Assembly: GCA_002495055.1 (NCBI GenBank)
Contig: DADR01000053.1
Location: 43,900-56,722 of the forward strand
Origin: Methanoregula sp. UBA247
GTDB lineage: Archaea > Halobacteriota > Methanomicrobia > Methanomicrobiales > Methanospirillaceae
Length of the DNA stretch: 12,823 nt
Reading direction: 5' to 3'
A program made the position numbers and the translations under genes. Positions 1-6,663 of this stretch are shown here, piece by piece. The notes under the pieces are model-generated. The model did no database searches, was not told the DNA's origin, and saw nothing but the letters and a program-made list of their open reading frames with translations. How positions within the stretch are numbered: the stretch's first letter is position 1; each line of letters opens with the position of its first letter.

Positions 1-2
1 CT

Positions 3-242
3 GAAGCAGCCTACCTGAAAGATGATATTGATAATGTCCGCATCCTCTTCACCGGATTTAAGGATAAACAGAAAAGTGCAGGACGAGATGAGGAGACTGG
101 TGGAATACCATCAGCAAAAAAGACGACGCTCGGAATCATTTTCCACCATACACAAAGTCTGCAAAATACCCTCATCTTTTTGGACCTGCCGTACCTCATA
201 AACCAAAAATGGCTCAAAACGGCTTTCAGGGTTCAATTTTGA
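3..242 (+). CDS. C-terminal end of an unidentified protein (partial at window edge)
   Basis: The frame is open from the left edge to a TGA at 240-242, giving 79 residues that begin EAAYLKDDIDNVRILFTGF. The first 35 or so residues are charged and helix-like (many K, D and E) and use codons like a normal gene. The last 25 are hydrophobic and aromatic, including LIFLDLPYLINQKW. I do not recognise the family, and no domain can be assigned from this fragment. The opposite strand is also open over 11-217, but its product is rich in Cys, Trp and Arg and looks like a shadow. The fragment could be a true C-terminus or a decayed end of one. Confidence is low because start and domain are outside the window. 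Confidence 0.35.
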   Translation, partial: EAAYLKDDIDNVRILFTGFKDKQKSAGRDEETGGIPSAKKTTLGIIFHHTQSLQNTLIFLDLPYLINQKWLKTAFRVQF

Positions 243-660
243 CTTATTCTATTTTAAACACTGCCCTAAAAAACCGGCCTTATCGGGGCACTTTTGATCC
301 CTTTTTTTCAGATAATTGATATACGGGCATAGAACCTGAATTTGCCGATAGTAAATGGAGGAAAACCGGCCTGTTTATTCCCTATTGGGAGGCGGATCTT
401 ATCTCAGATGGGCTGGAGCATGGGGGAACGGAAAAAGGCTTGTTTTGATGTTATGGGATTTCTTCCAAAAGGTTATGAAATACTTGTTCTTTTGCCGACA
501 TGTATTCTCCATCTGATACTATCTCCCGGTGAAGGGTTCACGACCCCTCAATGTCACTTGCATGTGAAAAACGAGCACTTTTATTTTGGAGATCTCACGA
601 AACTCTGTCCTTTCGGTAATCGGGGGCTATATGGGAGATGGAAATTCCCGTTAACAGCAC
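243..660. other. Gene-poor spacer between the partial left gene and the phosphate operon
   Basis: No frame here looks like a convincing gene. A plus-strand frame at 342-731 is open, but it has no ribosome binding site at its ATG, its composition is unlike a real protein, and it runs into the small minus-strand gene. The stretch contains the T7 tract at 302-308 and an 11-base direct repeat (AAAACCGGCCT) near 270-280 and at 362-372, about 90 bases apart. A tRNA T-arm-like stem at 533-547 has no matching rest of a tRNA. It is probably the shared 3' region of two converging transcription units. Confidence 0.5.
302..308 (+). terminator. T7 tract, possible archaeal terminator of the upstream partial gene
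   Basis: Seven consecutive T on the plus strand lie 60 bases after the stop codon of the partial left-edge gene. Oligo-T runs are known to be sufficient for termination by archaeal RNA polymerase. No convincing hairpin precedes it, only a weak CCG...CGG pairing. The assignment is an inference from position. Confidence 0.3.
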
Positions 661-846
661 CTATCGGGAAGCGAAACTCCGCTTTGCCCTCACCCAGGCA
701 AGGTGTGCCTCGAAATCATCCGGGTGCATAGTTACCTTCCCAGGGTGATCCCGTGAGGACTGCATATCGGGTATACGGGTAAGAAATTTTTTCTCTTCCG
801 GAAGACTCATCATATCCCTCACAGTTTGTAGCAAATCTGATACCAT
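661..846 (-). CDS. Small hypothetical protein downstream of phoU (61 aa)
   Basis: This is a 61-residue frame beginning MVSDLLQTVRDMMSLPEEK and ending in a TAG at 661-663. The N-terminal half looks amphipathic and helical. A distinct middle contains MHPDDFEAHLAWVRAK, followed by a basic end. There is no signal peptide, membrane segment or Cys/His metal motif, and I do not recognise the family. The start sits 12 bases downstream of the phoU stop on the same strand, so it would be the last gene of the pst operon. A GTGA element lies about 5 bases before the ATG at 846. An in-frame GTG at 855 is an alternative start but has no visible ribosome binding site. Codon use looks normal. It could still be a chance frame in the 3' trailer, hence the moderate confidence. 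Confidence 0.42.
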   Translation of the reverse strand: MVSDLLQTVRDMMSLPEEKKFLTRIPDMQSSRDHPGKVTMHPDDFEAHLAWVRAKRSFASR

Positions 847-858
847 AGATCTCACAAT

Positions 859-1509
859 TCAGTGGATCTCAATCCTTTCCCCGGTCTCCATGTAATGCAC
901 ATTCTCGGCAATCTTGCAGGCATGGTCGGCACAACGTTCGAGATACCGGGCGACAAGGATATAGTTGGTGCAGCGGGTGATGCTCTTGAGGTCTTCCATC
1001 ATGTAGGTGATACCTTCGCGGAAGATCGATTCACGCAGTGAATCTATGGTATCATCACGGGCCGAAAAATCTGAAATTTCTTCAATAGAGTCTTTTTCGT
1101 ACGCCTCGATTGCATCATCAATCATTTCGATCACCAGGTCCGCCATGTGGGGGATAGTCATAAGGTTCGCGATGTGAGGCTGATCGGAAATTTTTTTCAC
1201 GATATTTGCAATTACTTTGCCGTACCGCCCGATACGGAGTGATGCCGTAATCACTTTGAGTGTGCAGGCAATAACCCGCATGTCTTTAGCCATTGGCTGA
1301 TTCAGGGCGATAAGATGGTAACAGTGTTCTTCAAGCCGGACTTCCATGGTATGAATCTCTTCTTTTTTTGCAACAACTGATACTGCGAGTTCATTGTCCT
1401 GGCGGATAAGTGCGTCGACTGCCGTCCGCAACATGAACCGTCCAAGGTGAGCCATCTCCAGCGTTTCAGCTTTTAAATTTTTGAGTTCCGTGTGAAATTT
1501 TTCTGCCAT
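859..1509 (-). CDS. phoU: PhoU, phosphate transport accessory/regulatory protein
   Basis: This is a 216-residue all-helical PhoU protein, the usual length for the family, which modulates PstSCAB activity and phosphate signalling at the inner face of the membrane. It shows the two-repeat layout: helices 5-60, a first core motif near 90-103 (SLRIGRYGKVIANI), and a second core motif near 188-203 containing ERCADHACKI. The second motif keeps the E-x-x-x-D-H metal-binding pattern (E191, D195, H196). The first reads RIGRYG where canonical PhoU has an ERIGDH-like sequence, so one of the two metal clusters is probably altered. I chose the ATG at 1509 rather than an upstream start at 1596. It follows an AGGT element, lies 8 bases after the pstB stop, and begins with the expected MAEKFHTEL sequence. 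The longer frame would overlap pstB by 79 bases with an Arg-rich non-family extension. It is co-transcribed with pstB. Confidence 0.93.
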   Translation of the reverse strand: MAEKFHTELKNLKAETLEMAHLGRFMLRTAVDALIRQDNELAVSVVAKKEEIHTMEVRLEEHCYHLIALNQPMAKDMRVIACTLKVITASLRIGRYGKVIANIVKKISDQPHIANLMTIPHMADLVIEMIDDAIEAYEKDSIEEISDFSARDDTIDSLRESIFREGITYMMEDLKSITRCTNYILVARYLERCADHACKIAENVHYMETGERIEIH

Positions 1510-1517
1510 ATTCTGAC

Positions 1518-2279
1518 CTACCCGAACCGCCCGGTGATATAATTCTCCGTCAGCTCCTCTTTTGGATGCTCGAAGATCTGCACGGTTTTTCCGCATTCAA
1601 TCAATTTTCCGAGATACATGAAACCGGTATAATCGCTCACCCTGGCTGCCTGCTGCATATTGTGGGTGACGATGATGACCGTGTAGTCCTGCTTGAGTAA
1701 CTCGATAAGGTTCTCAATCTTAGCGGTCGCAATGGGATCAAGTGCAGAACAGGGCTCATCCATCAGGATTACCTCCGGCTCTACTGCGAGTGTTCTGGCG
1801 ATACACAGGCGCTGCTGCTGGCCGCCAGACAGGCCAAGCGCTGAATCATTCAGACGGTCTTTCACCTCGTCCCATATCGCGGCATGACGAAGGCTCTGTT
1901 CAACAATTTTATCGAGCTCAGCTTTATCTTTCACCCCATGCACCCGGGGGCCATATGCCACATTCTCGTAAATGGATTTGGGAAACGGGTTAGGTTTCTG
2001 GAAAACCATGCCCACCTTTTTCCTGAGCATAACAACATCGGTTCCGAGTGCGTGGATATTCTCATCATCGAGGGTAATCTCACCAGTGATCTTTACGTGA
2101 TCAATAAGGTCATTTAACCGGTTGAAACACCGTAGCAGGGTGGATTTCCCACAGCCGGAAGGACCGATAAGGGCAGTTACCTTGTTCTTCGGGATCGACA
2201 TGGACACGGAATCAAGTGCCCGTTTCCCGTTATACCAGAGATTCACATCATTTGTAGTAATAATTGCAGATTCAGACAT
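1518..2279 (-). CDS. pstB: PstB, phosphate ABC transporter ATP-binding protein
   Basis: PstB hydrolyses ATP as a dimer at the cytoplasmic face of the permease to drive phosphate import. The 253-residue length is typical. All ABC motifs are intact: Walker A GPSGCGKST at 39-47, Q-loop Q94 in the PstB-typical FQKPNPFP, signature LSGGQQQR at 150-157, Walker B ILMDEP with E175, D-loop SALD at 178-181, and the H-loop histidine H206. The FQKPNPFP sequence and the C-terminal ENYITGRFG separate PstB from other ABC ATPases. The start at 2279 lies only 3 bases after the permease stop, with GGGGAT upstream inside the end of the permease gene, so translation is probably coupled. The phoU gene follows after 8 bases. 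Confidence 0.97.
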   Translation of the reverse strand: MSESAIITTNDVNLWYNGKRALDSVSMSIPKNKVTALIGPSGCGKSTLLRCFNRLNDLIDHVKITGEITLDDENIHALGTDVVMLRKKVGMVFQKPNPFPKSIYENVAYGPRVHGVKDKAELDKIVEQSLRHAAIWDEVKDRLNDSALGLSGGQQQRLCIARTLAVEPEVILMDEPCSALDPIATAKIENLIELLKQDYTVIIVTHNMQQAARVSDYTGFMYLGKLIECGKTVQIFEHPKEELTENYITGRFG

Positions 2280-2282
2280 TTT

Positions 2283-4241
2283 TTATCCCCGTGATTTTTT
2301 CTGGAAATGGTTTCGTACGATGATTGCGACCGCATAAAACCCGATGACCAGGAGTAAAAGGACCAGTGCAGTACCGTATTTGTTAGTCGATGCCCCGGGT
2401 ACGTTGGTTGCCAGAATAAAGAGGTGGTAGGGCAGCGCCATGACCGGCTGGAATACCGAATCCGGCAGGAACCGTGATGAGAAGACGACCGCGGTGAACA
2501 TGATCGGTGCGGTCTCTCCGGCTGCTCTTCCGATAGAGAGAATCGCCCCGGTTACAATACCCGGTACTGCCGGCGGCAGGACTACCCTGCTGATAGTCTG
2601 CCATCGGGTCGCACCCAGAGCTAGACTACCTTCCCGGAGGGATTGCGGGATATTCTTTAATGCTTCTTCTGTGGTTCTGATGACTGTTGGCAGCACCATC
2701 AGCGCAAGCGTTATCTGCCCGGCAAGCATTGAAACACCAATCTTAAGATACAGCACGATAAAGGCAAACCCGAACAGGCCAAAAACAATCGACGGAGTGC
2801 CGTTTAACAGGTCAACACCGGTCCTGATGAGGCGGGTGATGCGTCCTTCCCGGGTGTATTCGACCAGATATATTGCTGCTCCCACACCGAGAGGCAATGC
2901 AATTGCAATCGCTCCCATAACAAGATAGAGCGTACCGATAATTGCCGGAAAAATCCCTCCGGCCCTGCCGAGATCCTTTGGCGGCTGGGTCAGAAATTCC
3001 CAGGAGAGTGCCGGTAGACCATTCAGGATAATATCCTGGAGGATGATGACGAGGATGGCAAGTACGATTACAGCCGCTGCAACAACAAAAGTAAACGCGA
3101 CGGCCTGAATGTATTTTTGGGAGAGACGATCCCGGCCAAAATACCATATAACTCCGGCAAGAAGGAGGAGTACTGCAAGCCACAGGGGAGCAACAATGAA
3201 CAGGAAAACAAGTGCAATCAAAAAACCAGGAAACTTTGCAAACCGCACGAAAGATTCCTGAGTATATGCAGAAACAAGAGATTTTCTGGTAATCCCTCGT
3301 TTCCGTCCCTCCTTGAGATGACGCAGAATTGCAACGGCAGTAAGGTTGATGATAAGGGTAATGATCAACAGGACGACGGCCACACCAAACAAGGCACGGT
3401 AATGATCACCACCAACAGATACCTCACCCATTTCGATACCCAGGGTTGCTGTCAGGGTCCTTAAGGGGGAAAGAATATTCCAGAAGGGTTCCGGAATGAT
3501 CGCTGCATTACCCGCTACCATGAGGACAGCCATCGTTTCACCAATTGCCCTTCCAACACCGAGGATAATTGCAGCGGCGATGCCGGAAAGGGCTGCAGGA
3601 ACAAGGACCAGACTGATAGTCTGCCAACGGGTTGCCCCAATCGCAAGCGACCCTTCCTTATACTCATGAGGGACTGAACTGATCGCGTCCTCTGATACAC
3701 TGATGATCGTGGGAAGTGCCATGATCCCGAGCAGGACGGAAGCAGCCAGCCATGTCTCACCCGTGGGAAGATCGAACGTCACCCGGATAAAACTGGTAAG
3801 AACGATGAGCCCGAAGAACCCATACACCACTGAGGGGATACCGGCGAGCAGTTCAACTGCCGGTTTCAGCACCTGTTTTACCCGCGGGGAAGCGAGCTCG
3901 GAAATGTAGATTGCACAGCCGATAGAAAGCGGGACAGCAAAGACCATCGCCCCGAGGGTAACAAGGAGTGTCCCGACAATAAGCGGGAAGATACCATAGA
4001 GGGGTTCAACCGCCGTCGGGGCCCAGGTCGCACCTGAGAGTAACGTGAGTACGCCGACCTTCTCAAAGATCACGTACCCGTCCCGTAATAAGAACAGGAG
4101 GATGAATAATACGACAATTACGGCAAAGAGGGCTGTGAAGAAGAATACGGTTTTAATTGCCTGCTCTTTAAGGAATGATACGCGGGCTGTGTTTCCGGAG
4201 GCATTCATGACCCCGTGCATTTTTTTCATGAATTTTACCAT
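2283..4241 (-). CDS. PstC-PstA fused phosphate ABC transporter permease
   Basis: One 652-residue reading frame carries both permease subunits of the Pst transporter, normally separate proteins of about 280-320 residues. Residues 1-310 are PstC-like, with about six membrane segments and a cytoplasmic EAA loop near 193-215 (EYKEGSLAIGATRWQTI). Residues 375-652 are PstA-like, with a second EAA loop near 534-552 (SLREGSLALGATRWQTIS). Each loop should contact one PstB monomer. Between the halves, residues 337-370 add a strongly hydrophobic stretch that could form two extra helices. An even number would keep the PstA half in the right orientation. The ATG at 4241 is supported by GGAGG at 4247-4251 with a 5-base spacer. 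The gene lies 49 bases after pstS and 3 bases before pstB. No stop codon or internal ribosome binding site suggests two genes, so the fusion looks genuine unless an assembly error removed a stop. Confidence 0.95.
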   Translation of the reverse strand: MVKFMKKMHGVMNASGNTARVSFLKEQAIKTVFFFTALFAVIVVLFILLFLLRDGYVIFEKVGVLTLLSGATWAPTAVEPLYGIFPLIVGTLLVTLGAMVFAVPLSIGCAIYISELASPRVKQVLKPAVELLAGIPSVVYGFFGLIVLTSFIRVTFDLPTGETWLAASVLLGIMALPTIISVSEDAISSVPHEYKEGSLAIGATRWQTISLVLVPAALSGIAAAIILGVGRAIGETMAVLMVAGNAAIIPEPFWNILSPLRTLTATLGIEMGEVSVGGDHYRALFGVAVVLLIITLIINLTAVAILRHLKEGRKRGITRKSLVSAYTQESFVRFAKFPGFLIALVFLFIVAPLWLAVLLLLAGVIWYFGRDRLSQKYIQAVAFTFVVAAAVIVLAILVIILQDIILNGLPALSWEFLTQPPKDLGRAGGIFPAIIGTLYLVMGAIAIALPLGVGAAIYLVEYTREGRITRLIRTGVDLLNGTPSIVFGLFGFAFIVLYLKIGVSMLAGQITLALMVLPTVIRTTEEALKNIPQSLREGSLALGATRWQTISRVVLPPAVPGIVTGAILSIGRAAGETAPIMFTAVVFSSRFLPDSVFQPVMALPYHLFILATNVPGASTNKYGTALVLLLLVIGFYAVAIIVRNHFQKKSRG

Positions 4242-4246
4242 TTCTG

Positions 4247-4251
4247 CCTCC
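4247..4251 (-). promoter_or_regulatory. Strong Shine-Dalgarno of the fused permease gene
   Basis: The minus strand reads CCGGAGGCAGAAATG. The GGAGG core is 5 bases upstream of the ATG at 4241. This fixes the start at MVKFMKK rather than at one of the later in-frame methionines at residues 5, 8 and 12. Confidence 0.8.
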
Positions 4252-4290
4252 GGAAAAGAAAAAATGTGTTATTCCTTTTGTCTTTTACGT

Positions 4291-5262
4291 TCAACCGAGG
4301 GTCACGTAACCTTCATCAGCAACAATCTTCTGGCCCTCCGGGCTGAGGATATACCTGAGGAAGTCGCCGGTTAGTCCGCTGGGCTCACCATTCGTGATCA
4401 CATACAGGTCACGGGAGATCGGATAGGTCTTGGTTTTTACATTATCAATCGTTGGCGCCACAAACTTCTGCGCATTGTACCAGATAGGCAGGGCTTTGAC
4501 ATCCTTGCTGACAAAACCTATCGAAACATAGCCGATTGAACCCGGAGTCTGGGCAACGGTCTGGAGAACTGCTCCATTGGAATTCTTTTCCAGCATAGTC
4601 TTGGTCGGCGTTGCTTTGAGCAGAACGGTTTCATCGAAATACGTACGGGTACCGGATGCACTGTCACGGCCGATGATGACGATCTGGTTGTTGGTATTTG
4701 GAACATTAGCGCCGGTGATCTGGGTCCATTTGGTAATAGTGCCAAGATAGATACCTTTCACCTGGTCAAGGGTGATATACTGGATCTCGTTAACCGGGTT
4801 CACAACGACGGCAATGCCATCCTGTGCAACAGACGTAACTACTAAGCCGGGATATTTTTTCATTTCATCTTTGGTCACTTCACGTGATGACATCCCCATG
4901 TCAACGGTCCTGGCACCAATCGCCTGGATACCAACACCCGATCCACCACCGGATATCTGGATATCTGCGTCCAGGTGAGCGGTCATATACTCATCAGCTG
5001 CTTTCTGGACAATTGGCAGAACCGTGGTCGAACCACTGATCTTAATGGTCTGCTTCTGGCCGGTGGAGACTGGAGCCGTGGTTGTTACCGGCGCTGCTGT
5101 GGTTGATGCCAATACCTGTGTCGTTGCAACAACTGTGGGGGATGCAGTCGGGACCTGGGTAGTCTGTGTTCCGTTGCCTGTACAACCTGCAGCAAACGCC
5201 AGCATGAATACTGCGACGATGCTCAGGATGACTAATAAATACGAACCCTTTTTTGCATTCAT
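4291..5262 (-). CDS. pstS: PstS, phosphate-binding lipoprotein of the Pst ABC transporter
   Basis: This 323-residue extracytoplasmic solute-binding protein captures phosphate and delivers it to the permease. The N-terminus has a positive patch (NAKKGS), a hydrophobic core at 8-24 and a lipobox-like FAAGC ending at Cys27, so it is probably a membrane-anchored lipoprotein. A low-complexity Thr/Ala/Val/Pro linker follows at about 33-68, a tether common in archaeal surface binding proteins. The binding domain starts near residue 71. It contains ISGSTTVLP (75-83), SGGGSGVGI (104-112), an SSRE segment (125-128) and RDSASGTR (199-206), the segments that form the phosphate site in this family. The C-terminal FLRYILSPEGQKIV is also typical. 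The ATG at 5262 has a weak GGATGAT element upstream. It is the first gene of the operon and is transcribed away from the AbrB-PhoU gene. Confidence 0.96.
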   Translation of the reverse strand: MNAKKGSYLLVILSIVAVFMLAFAAGCTGNGTQTTQVPTASPTVVATTQVLASTTAAPVTTTAPVSTGQKQTIKISGSTTVLPIVQKAADEYMTAHLDADIQISGGGSGVGIQAIGARTVDMGMSSREVTKDEMKKYPGLVVTSVAQDGIAVVVNPVNEIQYITLDQVKGIYLGTITKWTQITGANVPNTNNQIVIIGRDSASGTRTYFDETVLLKATPTKTMLEKNSNGAVLQTVAQTPGSIGYVSIGFVSKDVKALPIWYNAQKFVAPTIDNVKTKTYPISRDLYVITNGEPSGLTGDFLRYILSPEGQKIVADEGYVTLG

Positions 5263-5322
5263 GGTGTTCTATCATCCATTTCCCCGGGGGCTATATACAT
5301 CTTGTCGCCATAAACTATACTA

Positions 5323-5334
5323 ATATATATATAT
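5323..5334. promoter_or_regulatory. (AT)6 element, probable shared TATA region of the divergent pstS and AbrB-phoU promoters
   Basis: Six AT repeats lie between the two divergent start codons, 61 bases upstream of pstS and 62 bases upstream of the AbrB-PhoU start. Archaeal transcription starts about 25 bases downstream of the TATA box. Initiation in either direction from here would therefore leave leaders of roughly 35-40 bases. The symmetric position is seen directly. Use as a TATA box by TBP/TFB in both directions is an inference. A second, poorer TATA-like sequence (TGTATATAG on the minus strand, 5290-5298) is too close to pstS to leave a normal leader. Confidence 0.5.
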
Positions 5335-5384
5335 GAAATAGACAAATAGAGTAGCATAGGGAAATCATTTTTCTATAGTCATAT

Positions 5385-5390
5385 GGTGAT
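5385..5390 (+). promoter_or_regulatory. Shine-Dalgarno of the AbrB-PhoU gene
   Basis: GGTGAT, an exact match to part of the archaeal anti-Shine-Dalgarno complement, lies 5 bases before the ATG at 5396. It fixes the start at MEIRRVQVTGG, which is also where the AbrB-like fold must begin. Confidence 0.8.
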
Positions 5391-5395
5391 TAAAA

Positions 5396-6430
5396 ATGGA
5401 GATACGACGGGTTCAGGTAACCGGGGGCGCTTCCTTTGTGGTAACACTCCCCAAAGAATGGGCAGAGGAGCAGAAGATTAAGAAGAACGATCCGATCGGA
5501 ATGACTGTTCAACCTGACGGGACACTCCTGGTCACCAAAAATACCACGGATGAAATTCTCCAGCAGATCAAGGAGATTGACTGCAGTACTGTTACAGACC
5601 CGGCATTTCTATTCCGCCTTTTAATTGGGACGTATATCATGGGTTTCAATGTAATCCGGCTTACCTCAAAACAGGGTTTTCCCCCTTATGTCCGATCAGT
5701 TGTCCGAAACTTCACCCAGATGACGATTGGCCAGGAAGTTGTCGAGGAGACCGAGACGCTTATTGCAATAAAAGACCTCCTCAATCCGGCTGAGATGCCA
5801 TTAGACAATACCATCAAACGCATGTTTGTAATTGTGAAGAACATGCATAAGGATGCCATTACTGGTCTGGAAACCCACAACAGGATTCTTGCAGAAGATG
5901 TGATCAAACGTGACATAGATGCAGACCGTTTAAACTGGCTGATTGCCCGCCAGACCAATATGATTATGCTGCATGCATCCCTGTCCCGGAAGATGGGTAT
6001 ATCACCGGATCTCGCAATGCATTATTATATTCTCAGCCGGATTATCGAGCGGGTGGGCGACCATGCGGTACGCATTGCGGAACATACCCTTCCGATTATT
6101 GAGACAGACCTTGATAAAAAAACCCTCACAATTATCAAAAAAGCAAGCACAATGTCGCTTGAAATTTTTGACCGGAGTATTGTATCTTTTTTCAATTCAG
6201 ATATGAAAGAAGCTAACCGGAATATTGAATCTATCAATGTCCTGGAAAGCCTCTGTGGAGAGATTAATAATATAGTACTCAAGCATGATACGATGATTGC
6301 AATTTCTTTAAACTATATATCTGAAAGTATACGGAGAGCGGGAGAATATGCAGGTGACATTTCTGAAACGGTAATCAACTTATTGGTAGAGCAGGAAAGG
6401 GAATTGAAGAACAAGAAAATCAGAATATGA
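5396..6430 (+). CDS. AbrB/SpoVT-PhoU fusion protein, candidate phosphate-responsive transcriptional regulator
   Basis: This 344-residue protein combines a DNA-binding-type N-terminus with a PhoU body. Residues 1-48 form a swapped-hairpin AbrB/SpoVT-like domain, with RRVQVTGGASFVVTLPKEWA followed by KKNDPIGMTV, the pattern of archaeal transcription factors of this type. Residues about 135-335 are PhoU-like helices. The first core motif, IERVGDHAVRIAEH (217-230), keeps E218, D222 and H223 for metal binding. The second, SIRRAGEYAGDISE (311-324), has EY where DH is expected. The protein has no membrane segment or signal peptide. It is transcribed divergently from pstS across 133 bases. Many archaea carry such fusions annotated as phosphate uptake regulators. 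Given the layout and the absence of PhoB/PhoR, I infer that it controls pstS and probably itself. A T6 tract follows 36 bases after the stop. Confidence 0.9.
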   Translation: MEIRRVQVTGGASFVVTLPKEWAEEQKIKKNDPIGMTVQPDGTLLVTKNTTDEILQQIKEIDCSTVTDPAFLFRLLIGTYIMGFNVIRLTSKQGFPPYVRSVVRNFTQMTIGQEVVEETETLIAIKDLLNPAEMPLDNTIKRMFVIVKNMHKDAITGLETHNRILAEDVIKRDIDADRLNWLIARQTNMIMLHASLSRKMGISPDLAMHYYILSRIIERVGDHAVRIAEHTLPIIETDLDKKTLTIIKKASTMSLEIFDRSIVSFFNSDMKEANRNIESINVLESLCGEINNIVLKHDTMIAISLNYISESIRRAGEYAGDISETVINLLVEQERELKNKKIRI

Positions 6431-6466
6431 ATCCTGGAGTATCCTGCACTTCTTACCACCCTCCCA

Positions 6467-6472
6467 TTTTTT
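6467..6472 (+). terminator. T6 tract, likely terminator of the AbrB-PhoU gene
   Basis: A run of six T in a pyrimidine-rich segment starts 36 bases after the TGA of the upstream gene. This fits archaeal oligo-T termination. There is no hairpin. The next gene has its own spacer of about 190 bases after this point, so separate transcription units are likely. Confidence 0.4.
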
Positions 6473-6527
6473 GCTGCTCTTGTCGAAATATGAGTCCCTA
6501 CAGAAATCCTCCTTCCATCGAAGTCCT

Positions 6528-6542
6528 TATCTAATTATAATT
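6528..6542 (+). promoter_or_regulatory. Possible TATA box of the P-type ATPase gene
   Basis: The AT-rich sequence TTATCTAATTATAATT contains the 10-base palindrome AATTATAATT (6533-6542), about 120 bases upstream of the ATPase start. It is the best TATA-like candidate in this spacer, and would give a leader near 100 bases. It is based on composition and position only. Confidence 0.3.
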
Positions 6543-6663
6543 GGAAACGTTTCTGCTTAAGCATGAAATGTATGGCAATCGATGGTAGCTGCCAACAGTG
6601 CTGATAAAATCACATGAACATGATGCATGATACGCGATTACCCCTTCCGGATGGACCATCATA

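Noticed and set aside
11..217. Minus-strand frame of 68 residues at the left edge
   Set aside because: It is rich in Cys, Trp, Met and Arg and has no start signal. The opposite plus-strand frame over the same bases looks like real coding sequence.
533..547. GGGTTCACGACCC stem-loop resembling a tRNA T-arm
   Set aside because: The loop lacks the conserved A58, and no acceptor, D-arm or anticodon stem can be built around it.
342..731. Plus-strand frame of 129 residues
   Set aside because: It has no ribosome binding site at the ATG and a composition rich in Pro, Cys and Gly without domain character. It also overlaps the better-supported minus-strand small gene.
1510..1596. N-terminal extension of PhoU to an upstream start
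   Set aside because: It would overlap pstB by 79 bases and add an Arg-rich sequence foreign to the family. The ATG at 1509 has a ribosome binding site and the expected PhoU N-terminus.
5282..5289. CCCCGGGG palindrome considered as part of a terminator hairpin
   Set aside because: The palindrome has no loop and no T tract follows it in either direction. It lies between two divergent promoters, where a terminator is not expected.
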